A stretch of DNA of 37,668 bases from Bacteroidia bacterium (GCA_030429925.1 JAUIGQ010000010.1:1-37668); one strand, 5' to 3'; positions 8,917 to 18,497 are shown, counted from the stretch's first letter. A program made the numbers and translations. The notes: generated by a model not told the origin, from the sequence alone.

Positions 8917-10893
8917 TTGATATTTACGACTAATTATATTGGCAGGCGTATCTTACCTTTTGCGCTCGTTGGAACCTTTATCGGTTCTCTGTTGGCCGTA
9001 AATCCAATTGATGTTCCTGAGCTTGAAAATTTCAATCCTTTTCTCATCTCACCGGACTCTACTGAAGACGACTCTGCAGATGTAGATCTCATCTTTCCTT
9101 TTGACGATGAAAGTAATCAAGGGGTAAACGATGGTGGAAGCCCTCTATATCTTTCAGATCCATCCAATGTGGATAAGAAGTTCGAATACGATCCGGAAAC
9201 CGGTCAGTATAACTATTTGCAAAAGATGGGTGATAATGACTACAGGAGTCCAACCTATATGACCCTTGATGAGTATCTGGAATACGATATGGAAAAGAGT
9301 CAGAAGGACTTCTGGAGACAGAAGGCTGCGGCTGAAACTCTTAATGAAAGTCAAGGCTTTCGCCCACAGATCAATGTGAAGGGAGAGCTTTTCGATAGGA
9401 TATTTGGCGGGAACACTATTGATATTCGTCCGCAAGGTTCTGCTGAACTTTCCTTTGGAGTGAATGTGTCAAGAAGGGATAATCCTGTTCTGCCGGAACG
9501 ACAAAGACGAACCAGTACTTTCGATTTTGATCAAAAGATCCAGTTGAACGTGATCGGAAATATTGGAGAAAAACTGAAGATCCAAACCAATTATAATACA
9601 GAAGCAACCTTCGATTTCGAGAATCAAATGAAGATCGAATACACCGGCTATGAAGATGAGATCATTCAAAAGATAGAAGCCGGAAATGTCTCTTTCCCGC
9701 TTCAAAGTTCTCTTATCACCGGAAGTCAAACCCTCTTTGGTGTGCGAACTGAACTGCAGTTTGGAAGGTTGAGGATCAGCTCTATCTTTTCACAAGAAAG
9801 AGGAGAGAAGAAGGAGATCAATATCACAGGTGGAGCAACAGTCCAAGAGTTTGAAAAGTCGGCTGATGATTATGAAGAAAACAAACACTACTTTCTATCC
9901 CATCTTTTCAGAGATAGCTACGAAAGAAATCTTGCTAATCCACCTAGGGTAACTTCAAGGATCAATATCACTGCTGTTGAGGTATACATTACCAACACCC
10001 AAGGAACATTTAACAATACCAGAAATATACTTGCCTTTACAGACCTCGGTACGGATAGAAGGATCTATAACAAAGCTGAAGTGAACAAGACTCCATCTGC
10101 AGTTGCAGCAGACAATGGAGCTAACGACCTCTATAGAAACTTGAACGGTGGTTTTGCCGGCTTTGAAGACATCAGGAACTTCAATAATGCTGATGCAATT
10201 CTTCAGGCTGAAGGTTTGGAAAGTGGAACCGACTATGAAAGACTGGAAAATGCTGTGCTTCTTTCTCCAAGCGAGTATACCTTAAATCCGGAATTGGGAT
10301 ACATCTCCTTGAACAGAACTTTGAATCCTCAAGATGTTTTGGCAGTTTCATATCGATATACCTATAACGGTAAAGTTTATCAGGTTGGAGACCTTTCCAC
10401 CGATGGGGTTGATGGTCAGAGAGCACTTTATCTGCAAATGCTGAAAGGAACCATCATTGATCCTACCCTGCCAAGTTGGGATCTGATGATGAAGAACGTT
10501 TATTCATTGGATGCATTTAACATTAGTGCAGAAAATTTCACCTTTGAGATCTGGTATCTTAATGAGGAGACCGGTGTTGAGATCCCTTATTTCCCTGAAG
10601 GCAAGAACAATGGAAGACCACTTTCCAATGTTTTGGCTTTGGATAGGATCTCAGTTACCAATGATCAAACACCTGATGGGATCTTCGATTTCCTACCTGA
10701 TATCACGATCAATCCGAGAAATGGAAGGATCTACTTCCCGGTCTTGGAACCTTTTGGCGACTATCTGAAAGGAACCTTTAACAACCCGGCCCTGGGAATT
10801 AAATATGCATTTGATTCTCTTTATACCACCACCAAGATCCTTGCACGGCAAGATGTAGATATCAATCGAGTTCCGGCTCCGAGATCTCTCTGA
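8917..10893 (+). CDS. sprA: T9SS outer-membrane translocon SprA (Sov), N-terminal part before frame break
   Basis: SprA (Sov in Porphyromonas) is the giant barrel that exports T9SS cargo through the outer membrane and supports gliding in relatives. This open frame gives the first 658 residues. It starts at a TTG directly after ruvA because no ATG precedes the signal-like sequence RRILPFALVGTFIGSLLAV. It shows SprA features such as INVKGELFDRIFGGNTIDIRPQGSA (a strand-turn segment near 150-170), QKIQLNVIGNIGEKLKIQTN and YISLNRTLNPQDVLAVSYRY. Reading stops at a TGA at 10891-10893, where homologous sequence carries on in another frame (next entry). Both parts together span 7.45 kb, about 2,480 codons, close to the ~2,400 residues known for Flavobacterium SprA. 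The break may be an assembly error or a true inactivating lesion. Confidence 0.93.
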   Translation: MIFTTNYIGRRILPFALVGTFIGSLLAVNPIDVPELENFNPFLISPDSTEDDSADVDLIFPFDDESNQGVNDGGSPLYLSDPSNVDKKFEYDPETGQYNYLQKMGDNDYRSPTYMTLDEYLEYDMEKSQKDFWRQKAAAETLNESQGFRPQINVKGELFDRIFGGNTIDIRPQGSAELSFGVNVSRRDNPVLPERQRRTSTFDFDQKIQLNVIGNIGEKLKIQTNYNTEATFDFENQMKIEYTGYEDEIIQKIEAGNVSFPLQSSLITGSQTLFGVRTELQFGRLRISSIFSQERGEKKEINITGGATVQEFEKSADDYEENKHYFLSHLFRDSYERNLANPPRVTSRINITAVEVYITNTQGTFNNTRNILAFTDLGTDRRIYNKAEVNKTPSAVAADNGANDLYRNLNGGFAGFEDIRNFNNADAILQAEGLESGTDYERLENAVLLSPSEYTLNPELGYISLNRTLNPQDVLAVSYRYTYNGKVYQVGDLSTDGVDGQRALYLQMLKGTIIDPTLPSWDLMMKNVYSLDAFNISAENFTFEIWYLNEETGVEIPYFPEGKNNGRPLSNVLALDRISVTNDQTPDGIFDFLPDITINPRNGRIYFPVLEPFGDYLKGTFNNPALGIKYAFDSLYTTTKILARQDVDINRVPAPRSL

Positions 10894-13800
10894 ATGCTTT
10901 TAATATACCCCAAGGGTCTGTTACAGTAACGGCAGGTGGCGCCAGGTTAACAGAAAATGTAGATTATACCGTAGATTATAATCTAGGTAGAGTAAAGATC
11001 TTGAATGAAGGGATCTTAGCTTCCGGTCAGCCGATCAAGGTGAGTTTGGGAAGTAACTCCCTTTTCAACGTTCAAACAAAAACACTCATCGGTTCTCGTT
11101 TTGATTACAGGGTCTCAGATGATATCAATATTGGGGGTACCGTCCTGAATTTAACAGAAAGACCACTTACAAGAAAGATCAATATTGGAGATGAGCCTAT
11201 TTCGAATACTGTAGTTGGAATTGATGGATCTTTTGAAACTGATGCCCCCTTTATTACACAAGCAGCAGATCTACTTCCATTCTATTCCACCAAGGAGAAG
11301 TCAACCTTAACCGTAACAGCTGAAGCAGCCAGGTTATTCCCGGGAAACTCAAGAGCGATCACTAAAGATGGTATTGCATACATAGACGATTTTGAAGGAA
11401 GTCAGACGGTGTATGATATTCGAACTGCCAACGCTTGGTTCCTGGCCAGTACACCTCAAGGGCAGGACGACCTCTTCCCGGAAGGTAATTTGAACAACGA
11501 TAGAGCCTATAACTACAACCGTGCAAAGTTAGCCTGGTATACCATTGACCCCTTGTTCTTTAGGAACGATAATAGAACACCATCTCATATTAGAAATTCA
11601 GCCAGTCAGTCGAACAACTATTCCAGAGAGATCTTAGAAACAGAAGTTTTCCCAAATAAGGATCCGGAGCCCGGTTTGATCAATAACCTTCCCACTCTGG
11701 ATCTTGCATTTTATCCCAGAGAAGTTGGACCCTATAACTATGAGACTTCAGCCTATAGCACTGGAGGGGTGAACATCTCTCAGGGATTGAACAGGGATGG
11801 ATCATTGATCAGTCCGGCGAGTAGATGGGGTGGTATCATGAGGCAGATACAGAACTCAGATTTTGAAGCATCGAATGTGGAATTCATTCAATTCTGGATA
11901 ATGGACCCATTTAACGAACAAGATGGAAATCCCAATCACAGTGGGGGTGAATTGTATTTCAATATTGGATCTGTTTCAGAAGATATCTTGAAGGATTCTA
12001 GAAAGAGTTTTGAAAATGGATATTCCATAGATGGATCCACAGATAATACTGCTGCAACCATCTGGGGTAGGATACCAACGGTTCAGTCGGTAGTGAATGC
12101 CTTTGACAATAATCCTTCCTCCAGAGTGAATCAGGATTTAGGATTGGATGGATTGAACGATGATAATGAAAGGGCTTTCTTCCAGGGTTACCTAGATTCC
12201 CTTGCAGCTATTCTTGACCCTGCAGCCCTTGCTGCATTTTCTACCGACCCTTCAAAGGATAACTATCACTATTATAGGGGGGGTGATTATGATTCACAAC
12301 AACTATCTATCATTGAACGATACAAGATGTTCAACGGTCATCAGGGAAACTCACCCACTGCTGAGCAGTCACCGGAATCTTATCCAACTGCTGCTACCAC
12401 ACTTCCGGATGTAGAGGATGTGAACAGGAACTTCAACCTTGATAGAACGGAAGCTTATTATCAATATCGTATTCCCCTTTCTCCTGATCTTCTGCAACCC
12501 AGCAATGTTGGTTCTAATTATATCACAGATGTTGTAAGAGCTACCAAAACAGTAAACGGAGAAACCAAGATCGTTAACTGGTACCAGTTCAAGATCCCCA
12601 TTAGAAATCCGGAGAAAGTGATCGGTAATATCAGAGACTTCAAGTCGATCCGATTCATGAGAATGTTCCTTAGAGGATTTAGTGAAGATGTTATTGTACG
12701 TTTTGCCAGATTAGGATTGGTTAGAGGTGAGTGGAGAGTTTATCAAGGGGAGGATATTCCTTCAGGAGATACCCATGGAAACGAGCCGGGTTCTACTTCT
12801 TTCAATGTTGGTGCTGTAAACGTTGAAGAGAATTCAAACCGGGTTCCGATCAACTATACTATTCCGCCGGATATCGACAGGGAAATCGATTTTGGAACAA
12901 CCAACCTCCGTCAATTGAACGAGCAGTCCCTGGTATTGGACGTGTGTAACCTACAGGACGGTTACTCAAAATTTGCTTTCAGATACCTCGACCTGGATAT
13001 CAGACAGTATAAGAGACTTAAAATGTATGCTCACGCTGAGGCGGGAAGTCCTACTGAAAATTTGAATGATGGTGATGTTTCTATCGTTCTAAGACTGGGA
13101 ACTGATTTTGAGAACAACTACTACGAATATGAAGTCCCTTTGAAGGTTACTCAACCCGGACAAAATTCACCGGAGTTGGTTTGGCCCGCATCCAATGAAA
13201 TAGATCTGGTGCTGGATAAGCTAATAGATGTCAAACAGAATAGAAACCGGCAAACGGTAAGCGCAAGTACAGGGGTGACCGTTAATTCAGTCTATGAATC
13301 GATGGACGGCGACAATATCATCCGGGTTAGGGGTAATCCAAACTTATCTGAGGTAAGGGTGGTAATGATCGGTGTGAGGAATAGGCGGGCCGGAGAGGGG
13401 AACCCCAATGATGATGGATTACCAAAATGTGCTGAAGTTTGGGCAAATGAGCTCAGACTTTCTGACTTTAATAACGACGGTGGTTGGGCAGCACAAGCAA
13501 GAGTGAATGCTCAGGTTGCAGACCTCGGAACGATCAATCTTTCCGGAAGCATGAGCACACCGGGATGGGGTAGCTTGGAGCAAAAGCTGAATGAGCGACA
13601 AAGGGAAACAAGACAGCAGTATGATTTCTCCACCAGTTTAGATATTGCCAAGTTCTTGCCTGAGCAAACTAGGGTCAGCGTTCCAATGTACTATTCTCAA
13701 TCTGAAGCCATCATTAGACCGGAGTATAATCCATTGGATCCGGATGTGAAATTGGAAGAACTATATCGCTCAGATGAATTGACCAATGATTACAAAGATT

Positions 13801-16364
13801 CTATCCGAAAGATCACCGATGATTATACCAGAAGAAGGTCGATCAACTTTACCAATGTTCGAAAACTACCGGGTCCAAATAAGAAGAAATCCAATTTCTA
13901 CGATGTGGAGAACCTGAACTTCACCTATGCTTATACAGAGATCTACAAGAGAGATATCAATACCAAGTTCGATCGGATGAAGACCTATAAGGGTGCTGTC
14001 AACTATGCTTACAGTGGAAAGGCAAAACACATTGAACCCCTAAAGGAAGTTAAGTTATTCAAGGAACGAAAAGCATTTGCCTTACTGAAGGAGATCAATT
14101 TTAACCCGGTACCCAATCAAGTAAGTGTGCAGAACGTCTTTGATAGAATGTATCACGAGAGGCAAGCAAGGAATATTACGGTCAATTCAGCCTCTTCTTT
14201 CGTTTTTGAGTCACCTCCATTCTACCAGAAGGCATTTACATGGTCAAGGATCTACACCTTCAGGCACAATTTTACCAAGTCTATTACTTTCAATTTTAAT
14301 GCGAGTAATATGGCACTGATCGGCGAACCTCAGGGAAAAGTGGATAGGAACGATAGTGAGAGCTATGATCAGTTCAAGAAAGTGGTTTGGGGTAACATCA
14401 GAGAGTTTGGAGAGAATACCAATTACAATCACAATTTTGACATCAACTACATTATTCCGATCCATAAATTCCCCGGCCTGGATTTCGTTTCGGCCAATGC
14501 CAGATATTCTGCAACCTATGCCTGGGACTTGGTTGGGAATCCCGACGATACCACTTCTTTGGGAGCCACCATCCGAAACTCTAATACCAAAGCAATTCAA
14601 GCACAGTTGAATATGGATGGACTATACAATAAGTTCAAATATGTTAGAGATTTAAAGGACCCAACTATCGATAACCGATATATCTATAAAGACAAAGACG
14701 CCAAAGAGAAGAAGAAAGAAGAAAAAGAAAAGAAGAAACAAGAAAAGGAGGAAGAGAAGCAAAGAAAGAAAGCTGAAAAAGAAGCAGAGAAGAATGCGGA
14801 AGAAGGAGCCGGTGAAGCAGGGGAAGAAGGGAAGGAGTCTTCTGAAGAAGTCGAATATGTGCCGGAGGAAGCTAGCAAGAATAATGAGGAGGAAGCAGCA
14901 CCTAATCGAGGAAGAGAGCAAAAGTCTGAGGAGGAGGATGCCGATACTACGGAAGTAAAGAAGTTCATACTTCAACGATACGTTATGGACAACTTGATCT
15001 GGAGTATCATGAGTTTGAAAACCATTTCAGTTAGTTATAATGAGACAAATGGGACCATTCTGCCTAATTATGGGATGCATTCAAATGTGCTTGGTATGAC
15101 ACCGGGATGGGATGCTCCGGGATTTGGTTTCGTTTCAGGTCTTCAAGAACCCAACGACCGATTCCTCCGAAGGGCAAATGCGAACGACTGGTTAGTGGAT
15201 GGAGTATTTGTCAGTGGAGATTTCTCCAGAACCTATAGCAAACAATATAGTATTCGAGCCACCTTAAGGCCCATTGAAGGTTTGAGGATACAGTTGACAG
15301 CCAATAAGAACCAATCTCAAACAACGGACAAGTTCTTCTTTTACGATGATACTTTAGCTACCTATAATTTTGAAGCACCACCTATTGTTAGTGGTACCTT
15401 CAGTATGTCAACCATTAGTATTGCAACGGCATTTGAAGAGATGGATGAAACTACCTTTGAAAGTCCTTCTTTTACAAAACTGCAAGATGAGGAGAACCGA
15501 AGGATCATATCTCAAAGACTGGGGAACCAAAACATCAACTCCGGAGATTCTACTATAAATGAATTTGCTGAGGGATATGGCCCTACTTCTCAGGAAGTAT
15601 TGCTTTACTCATTCCTCGCAACCTATACAGATAAGAGTTACAATTCCATTCGGATAGATGATATAACCAAGCATATTCCATTGCCCAACTGGAATATCAC
15701 CTATGATGGTTTATCCAAGATAGAATTCTTCAAACGCTTTTTTAGCACGGTTACCTTGAACCATAATTACCGTTCCTCCTTCAGCGTTGGTTCTTATACA
15801 AGGAATCCCAGATATGGAGAGGAAGGTGGTGACCCATCTGTCAAGGATGCAAGCAGGAATTTTATCAATGAAAAACAAATGACCACAGCAACCATCTCTG
15901 AACAGTTTAGTCCGTTGATCAATGTGGACTTCACATGGAAGAATGGCTTATTAACCAGGTTAGAATTGAGAAGAGATAGAAACCTATCGATGAGTTTCAC
16001 GAACAATCAGGTTACTGAGGTTCAAGGTAGGGAGTACATTCTAGGATTAGGTTACCGACTGACGAATTTGAAATTGCCTTTCAGGGTGGGCAAGTTGGAA
16101 AGAAGCAGTGATCTGGATCTTCGAGCAGATTTCTCAATTCGAGACAATCAAACAGTCATTAGAAGGATCGTTGAGAATAGAAATGAACTAACAGCCGGAC
16201 AAAGGATTTTCACTATTAAGATCACTGCTGATTACCGTCTGAGCACTAAGCTAAACATACAGTTATACTATGATCGTGTAGCTAACACACCATTGATCTC
16301 AACAACCTTCCCAACAGCGAATACCAATGCGGGAATTAGATTGAGATTTACTCTTTCACAATAG
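10857..16364 (+). CDS. sprA: T9SS outer-membrane translocon SprA (Sov), C-terminal part after frame break
   Basis: This is the continuation of sprA in a different frame. Recognisable sequence resumes near 10857 with RYQSSSGSEISLNAFNIPQG, then SVTVTAGGARLTENVDYTVD. The first usable start inside this frame is only a TTG at 11001, which would give 1,787 residues without a signal peptide, so an independent gene is unlikely. Further SprA hallmarks are AYIDDFEGSQTVYDIRTANA, ANELRLSDFNNDGGWAAQAR and the closing barrel strands ending NAGIRLRFTLSQ. A lysine/glutamate-rich insert sits at about residues 1230-1320 of the 1,787 (see separate entry). The gene ends 42 bases before gcvH. Its product would export the sorting-domain proteins at 4440, 32294 and 34441. 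Whether the protein is intact in the organism depends on the frame break. Confidence 0.93.
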   Translation, partial: RYQSSSGSEISLNAFNIPQGSVTVTAGGARLTENVDYTVDYNLGRVKILNEGILASGQPIKVSLGSNSLFNVQTKTLIGSRFDYRVSDDINIGGTVLNLTERPLTRKINIGDEPISNTVVGIDGSFETDAPFITQAADLLPFYSTKEKSTLTVTAEAARLFPGNSRAITKDGIAYIDDFEGSQTVYDIRTANAWFLASTPQGQDDLFPEGNLNNDRAYNYNRAKLAWYTIDPLFFRNDNRTPSHIRNSASQSNNYSREILETEVFPNKDPEPGLINNLPTLDLAFYPREVGPYNYETSAYSTGGVNISQGLNRDGSLISPASRWGGIMRQIQNSDFEASNVEFIQFWIMDPFNEQDGNPNHSGGELYFNIGSVSEDILKDSRKSFENGYSIDGSTDNTAATIWGRIPTVQSVVNAFDNNPSSRVNQDLGLDGLNDDNERAFFQGYLDSLAAILDPAALAAFSTDPSKDNYHYYRGGDYDSQQLSIIERYKMFNGHQGNSPTAEQSPESYPTAATTLPDVEDVNRNFNLDRTEAYYQYRIPLSPDLLQPSNVGSNYITDVVRATKTVNGETKIVNWYQFKIPIRNPEKVIGNIRDFKSIRFMRMFLRGFSEDVIVRFARLGLVRGEWRVYQGEDIPSGDTHGNEPGSTSFNVGAVNVEENSNRVPINYTIPPDIDREIDFGTTNLRQLNEQSLVLDVCNLQDGYSKFAFRYLDLDIRQYKRLKMYAHAEAGSPTENLNDGDVSIVLRLGTDFENNYYEYEVPLKVTQPGQNSPELVWPASNEIDLVLDKLIDVKQNRNRQTVSASTGVTVNSVYESMDGDNIIRVRGNPNLSEVRVVMIGVRNRRAGEGNPNDDGLPKCAEVWANELRLSDFNNDGGWAAQARVNAQVADLGTINLSGSMSTPGWGSLEQKLNERQRETRQQYDFSTSLDIAKFLPEQTRVSVPMYYSQSEAIIRPEYNPLDPDVKLEELYRSDELTNDYKDSIRKITDDYTRRRSINFTNVRKLPGPNKKKSNFYDVENLNFTYAYTEIYKRDINTKFDRMKTYKGAVNYAYSGKAKHIEPLKEVKLFKERKAFALLKEINFNPVPNQVSVQNVFDRMYHERQARNITVNSASSFVFESPPFYQKAFTWSRIYTFRHNFTKSITFNFNASNMALIGEPQGKVDRNDSESYDQFKKVVWGNIREFGENTNYNHNFDINYIIPIHKFPGLDFVSANARYSATYAWDLVGNPDDTTSLGATIRNSNTKAIQAQLNMDGLYNKFKYVRDLKDPTIDNRYIYKDKDAKEKKKEEKEKKKQEKEEEKQRKKAEKEAEKNAEEGAGEAGEEGKESSEEVEYVPEEASKNNEEEAAPNRGREQKSEEEDADTTEVKKFILQRYVMDNLIWSIMSLKTISVSYNETNGTILPNYGMHSNVLGMTPGWDAPGFGFVSGLQEPNDRFLRRANANDWLVDGVFVSGDFSRTYSKQYSIRATLRPIEGLRIQLTANKNQSQTTDKFFFYDDTLATYNFEAPPIVSGTFSMSTISIATAFEEMDETTFESPSFTKLQDEENRRIISQRLGNQNINSGDSTINEFAEGYGPTSQEVLLYSFLATYTDKSYNSIRIDDITKHIPLPNWNITYDGLSKIEFFKRFFSTVTLNHNYRSSFSVGSYTRNPRYGEEGGDPSVKDASRNFINEKQMTTATISEQFSPLINVDFTWKNGLLTRLELRRDRNLSMSFTNNQVTEVQGREYILGLGYRLTNLKLPFRVGKLERSSDLDLRADFSIRDNQTVIRRIVENRNELTAGQRIFTIKITADYRLSTKLNIQLYYDRVANTPLISTTFPTANTNAGIRLRFTLSQ
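14688..14960 (+). repeat. Polypurine, Lys/Glu-rich low-complexity insert inside sprA
   Basis: About 270 bases of almost pure A/G on the plus strand encode a highly charged stretch. It is first lysine/glutamate (KEKKKEEKEKKKQEKEEEK), then glutamate/alanine/glycine-rich up to DADTTEVKK. It stays in frame within sprA and lies between regions that read as normal barrel or loop sequence. The reverse complement shows long shadow open frames caused only by this composition. Confidence 0.8.
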
Positions 16365-16384
16365 GAGCTTTAATACTAATTTTA
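16354..16384 (+). promoter_or_regulatory. Weak candidate promoter for gcvH inside the end of sprA
   Basis: TTTC at 16354-16357 and TAATTTTA at 16377-16384 are each one base from the Bacteroidetes -33 and -7 boxes and are 19 bases apart. They lie 22 bases before the gcvH ATG. This would allow gcvH to be made independently of sprA. The match is imperfect. Confidence 0.3.
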
Positions 16385-16406
16385 CGCGAAATATAAAGTA
16401 GAAGAA

Positions 16407-16784
16407 ATGAACGTACCAGCTGAATTGAAATATACCTCCGACCATGAATGGGTGAAGATAGAAGGAGATATTGCTACCATCGGAATTACAGATTATGCGC
16501 AAGGTGAGCTAGGAGATATTGTCTATGTTGAGATCGAAACAGAAGGTGAAGAGCTTGATAAAGGAGCAGTATTCGGAACTGTAGAAGCAGTGAAAACTGT
16601 TTCAGACCTATTCATGCCAGTGAGTGGTGAGGTGATCGAAGTGAACAGCGAAATCGAAAGTGAGCCTGAGTCAGTTAATAACAGTCCTTATGAGAAAGGT
16701 TGGATGGTGAAAGTGAAGATGTCCAATGCTGATGAGGCAAATGAGCTAATGTCTGCTGAAGACTATCAATCTGAGATTGCATAG
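16407..16784 (+). CDS. gcvH: Glycine cleavage system H protein
   Basis: This 125-residue lipoyl carrier shuttles the aminomethyl group between the P, T and L proteins of glycine cleavage. The translation opens [20 protein letters not shown]. The lipoylated lysine is K63 in [11 protein letters not shown], inside the standard [11 protein letters not shown] context. The ending [13 protein letters not shown] matches the family, as does the length. A purine-rich AGTAGAAG precedes the ATG. It follows sprA by 42 bases, an order common in Bacteroidota, while gcvP lies 12.5 kb away in the same window. gcvT and lpd are elsewhere. Confidence 0.97.
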   Translation: MNVPAELKYTSDHEWVKIEGDIATIGITDYAQGELGDIVYVEIETEGEELDKGAVFGTVEAVKTVSDLFMPVSGEVIEVNSEIESEPESVNNSPYEKGWMVKVKMSNADEANELMSAEDYQSEIA

Positions 16785-16810
16785 TTTAACAATAGATTAA
16801 GACTCAATAA

Positions 16811-16842
16811 TTGTATTCTCATACTAGAAAAGCATAAATTAG
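16811..16842 (+). promoter_or_regulatory. Candidate promoter for the TonB-family gene
   Basis: TTG at 16811-16813 and TAAATTAG at 16835-16842 (one base off TAnnTTTG) are 21 bases apart and precede the ATG at 16863 by 20 bases. The short gap after gcvH and this spacing suggest a separate transcript. Confidence 0.35.
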
Positions 16843-16862
16843 CGTTTTAACAAAAAAAGATC

Positions 16863-17579
16863 ATGGAGCCAAAGAAAAATCCCAAAGCTGATCTTGAAAA
16901 TAAGATAGGTATTTTCCGCCTCACCGGTTTAGTTGTCGTATTGGCAGTTGTACTGATCGCTTTTGAGTGGAAGACTTATGATGAGGGTCCTAGTACCTTA
17001 GGTCAGCTCCAAATGGAAGATATTGAGGAGGAGATCATTCCGATCACTCAGCAAAACCAACCACCACCACCTCCTCCGCCGCCACCACCGCCACAACAGG
17101 AGATCTTAGAGATCGTTGAAGATGATGTGGAAATTGAAGATGAGGTAGAGATATTGGATGCAGAGGCTGATATGGATACGGAGATCTTCGAACAACCTGA
17201 AGAGGTGATCGAAGAGCCTGAGATCTTTACGATCGTTGAGGACATGCCTGTTTTTCCCGGTTGTGAAAAAGCTGGATCAAAACAAGAAAGAGATCAATGT
17301 ACACAAGCGGAGATTTATAAGTACATCCAGTCCAATGCCAAGTACCCTCCAATGGCAAAAGATGCCGGAATCAGTGGTACAGTATTTATCAGATTCGTTA
17401 TTGATGAAAATGGAAAGGTGAGTCAGACTGAAGTCTTAAGAGGAGTGCCTGGGGGTAAATCTCTTGATAACTCAGCTGTTGAAACCGTTAAATCGCTTCC
17501 TGGATTTAAGCCAGGTAAGCAGAGAGGGAAACCGGTAAGAGTTCAGTACACTGTTCCGGTGAAATTCAACTTGAGGTAA
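16863..17579 (+). CDS. TonB-family energy transducer
   Basis: This 238-residue inner-membrane protein passes proton-motive energy to TonB-dependent outer-membrane receptors. One membrane anchor lies at about residues 18-36 (FRLTGLVVVLAVVLIAF). The periplasm-spanning section contains a run of eleven prolines (residues 67-77). An acidic stretch of Glu/Asp/Ile-rich repeats follows (about 80-135). The C-terminal TonB domain (about 150-238) shows YPPMAKDAGISGTVFIRFVI, SLDNSAVETVKSLPGFKPGK and the final strand VQYTVPVKFNL. The segment VEDMPVFPGCE before this domain is typical of Bacteroidota TonB-like proteins. No ExbB/ExbD or receptor gene is near, so the partner system is not known. A strong terminator follows the stop. 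Confidence 0.93.
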   Translation: MEPKKNPKADLENKIGIFRLTGLVVVLAVVLIAFEWKTYDEGPSTLGQLQMEDIEEEIIPITQQNQPPPPPPPPPPPQQEILEIVEDDVEIEDEVEILDAEADMDTEIFEQPEEVIEEPEIFTIVEDMPVFPGCEKAGSKQERDQCTQAEIYKYIQSNAKYPPMAKDAGISGTVFIRFVIDENGKVSQTEVLRGVPGGKSLDNSAVETVKSLPGFKPGKQRGKPVRVQYTVPVKFNLR

Positions 17580-17597
17580 TCAAAGAAACATCAAATA

Positions 17598-17628
17598 AAA
17601 AAAAGGAGCGCATAGCGCTCCTTTTTTT
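17598..17628. terminator. Bidirectional rho-independent terminator
   Basis: Arms GGAGCGC and GCGCTCC enclose a three-base ATA loop and are flanked by seven A residues on the left and seven T residues on the right. The structure therefore works on both strands. It separates the convergent TonB-family and solute-binding-protein genes and touches the stop codon of the latter. Confidence 0.9.
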
Positions 17629-18478
17629 ATGGATTTAATTCTACTGAGTTCAAGATCTCAAAGCTGAGATGTTTTTCCAATATCTTTCTATAGGTTTTAG
17701 TTGAGGTAAATCCAAAGCCGCTCTCAAAGAATTCATTGAACTCATTAGACCATCCAGAGTTCTTTGGGAAAATGAATCCAAAATTCTCATCATGAATATT
17801 TGCTTTTGAATGCATTTTTACAAACTGATCGTTTTTTCTAATGTATTTCCAAAAGGTAATCACATCAACATAACCAAGATTTCGCGAACTATTGCTGATC
17901 TTTTCAAAGACCTCCATGGGGTCTTTGATGTAACTGACGTTCGGTGCAACTTTGTAAATGCTGTATAGCTTTCTCAAATGATCTTCATGAATACTGCCTT
18001 TAACAGTGAATGCCTTCATGCTTGAAAGCAATTCGTTCATCTCTCTTTCTGTTCTTGCAGTTTTTACTGCTCCGGCAGTTATTAAAATAGAAACGTTCTT
18101 GAGATAGGGTGCACTAAAATCAACTTCTGCCTCTCTTTGGGAGGTAATAGTAACTGAACCAACTCCCATGGTATTTCCTTTACCTTCTTTAATGCTAGTG
18201 TACAGTTCATCAAAATCAGAGTAGGATTGATATTCATAGTTGATGCTGACACCTTTGTTCTCTTGCATCCACTTTTTGAACTCCTCAAGAATATCTATTT
18301 CTATTCCACTCATCACTCCTTCTTTTGAATAGGCAAGTGGTTCGTTCTCAAAATAGTTCACCTTAATGGTTCCTGTTTTTTTACTTATTACTTCTTCATA
18401 CTGCACATTTTGGGCAGATGTTGAAATTGTAAGTCCTACCAATAAGCTTAATATCAAAGTCTTTAAAGTTCTCATCAT
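17627..18478 (-). CDS. Periplasmic solute-binding protein, amino-acid-type family 3
   Basis: This 283-residue exported protein has a signal peptide (about residues 1-22, ending STSAQ). It has the two-lobe fold of extracellular solute-binding protein family 3. Visible landmarks are the opening strand GTIKVNYFENEPLAYSKEG, the segment MSGIEIDILEEFKKWM, the lobe crossing VTITSQREAEVDFSAPYL and the late LGYVDVITFWKYI. The DFSAPYL motif is characteristic. No ABC permease or ATPase lies beside it, so it could act as a stand-alone sensor or scavenger, as many Bacteroidota homologues do. The first two codons are both ATG; either may be used. A TACTTTTG box lies just upstream. The ligand cannot be predicted. 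Confidence 0.85.
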   Translation of the reverse strand: MMRTLKTLILSLLVGLTISTSAQNVQYEEVISKKTGTIKVNYFENEPLAYSKEGVMSGIEIDILEEFKKWMQENKGVSINYEYQSYSDFDELYTSIKEGKGNTMGVGSVTITSQREAEVDFSAPYLKNVSILITAGAVKTARTEREMNELLSSMKAFTVKGSIHEDHLRKLYSIYKVAPNVSYIKDPMEVFEKISNSSRNLGYVDVITFWKYIRKNDQFVKMHSKANIHDENFGFIFPKNSGWSNEFNEFFESGFGFTSTKTYRKILEKHLSFEILNSVELNP

Positions 18479-18489
18479 AAAATTTTTGT

Positions 18490-18497
18490 CAAAAGTA
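18490..18497 (-). promoter_or_regulatory. Candidate -7 box for the solute-binding protein gene
   Basis: On the minus strand the octamer TACTTTTG matches TAnnTTTG exactly, 11 bases before the ATG, implying a very short leader. No convincing TTTG partner is visible 19-21 bases upstream. Confidence 0.35.

Noticed and set aside
14652-14975. Two long minus-strand open frames rich in Phe/Ser/Leu opposite sprA
   Set aside because: They arise from the polypurine Lys/Glu-rich stretch read in reverse; low-complexity composition, no domain, and a well-supported gene on the other strand.
17048-17245. Minus-strand frame with a glycine run opposite the TonB-family gene
   Set aside because: It is the reverse reading of the proline and acidic codon runs of the TonB linker.
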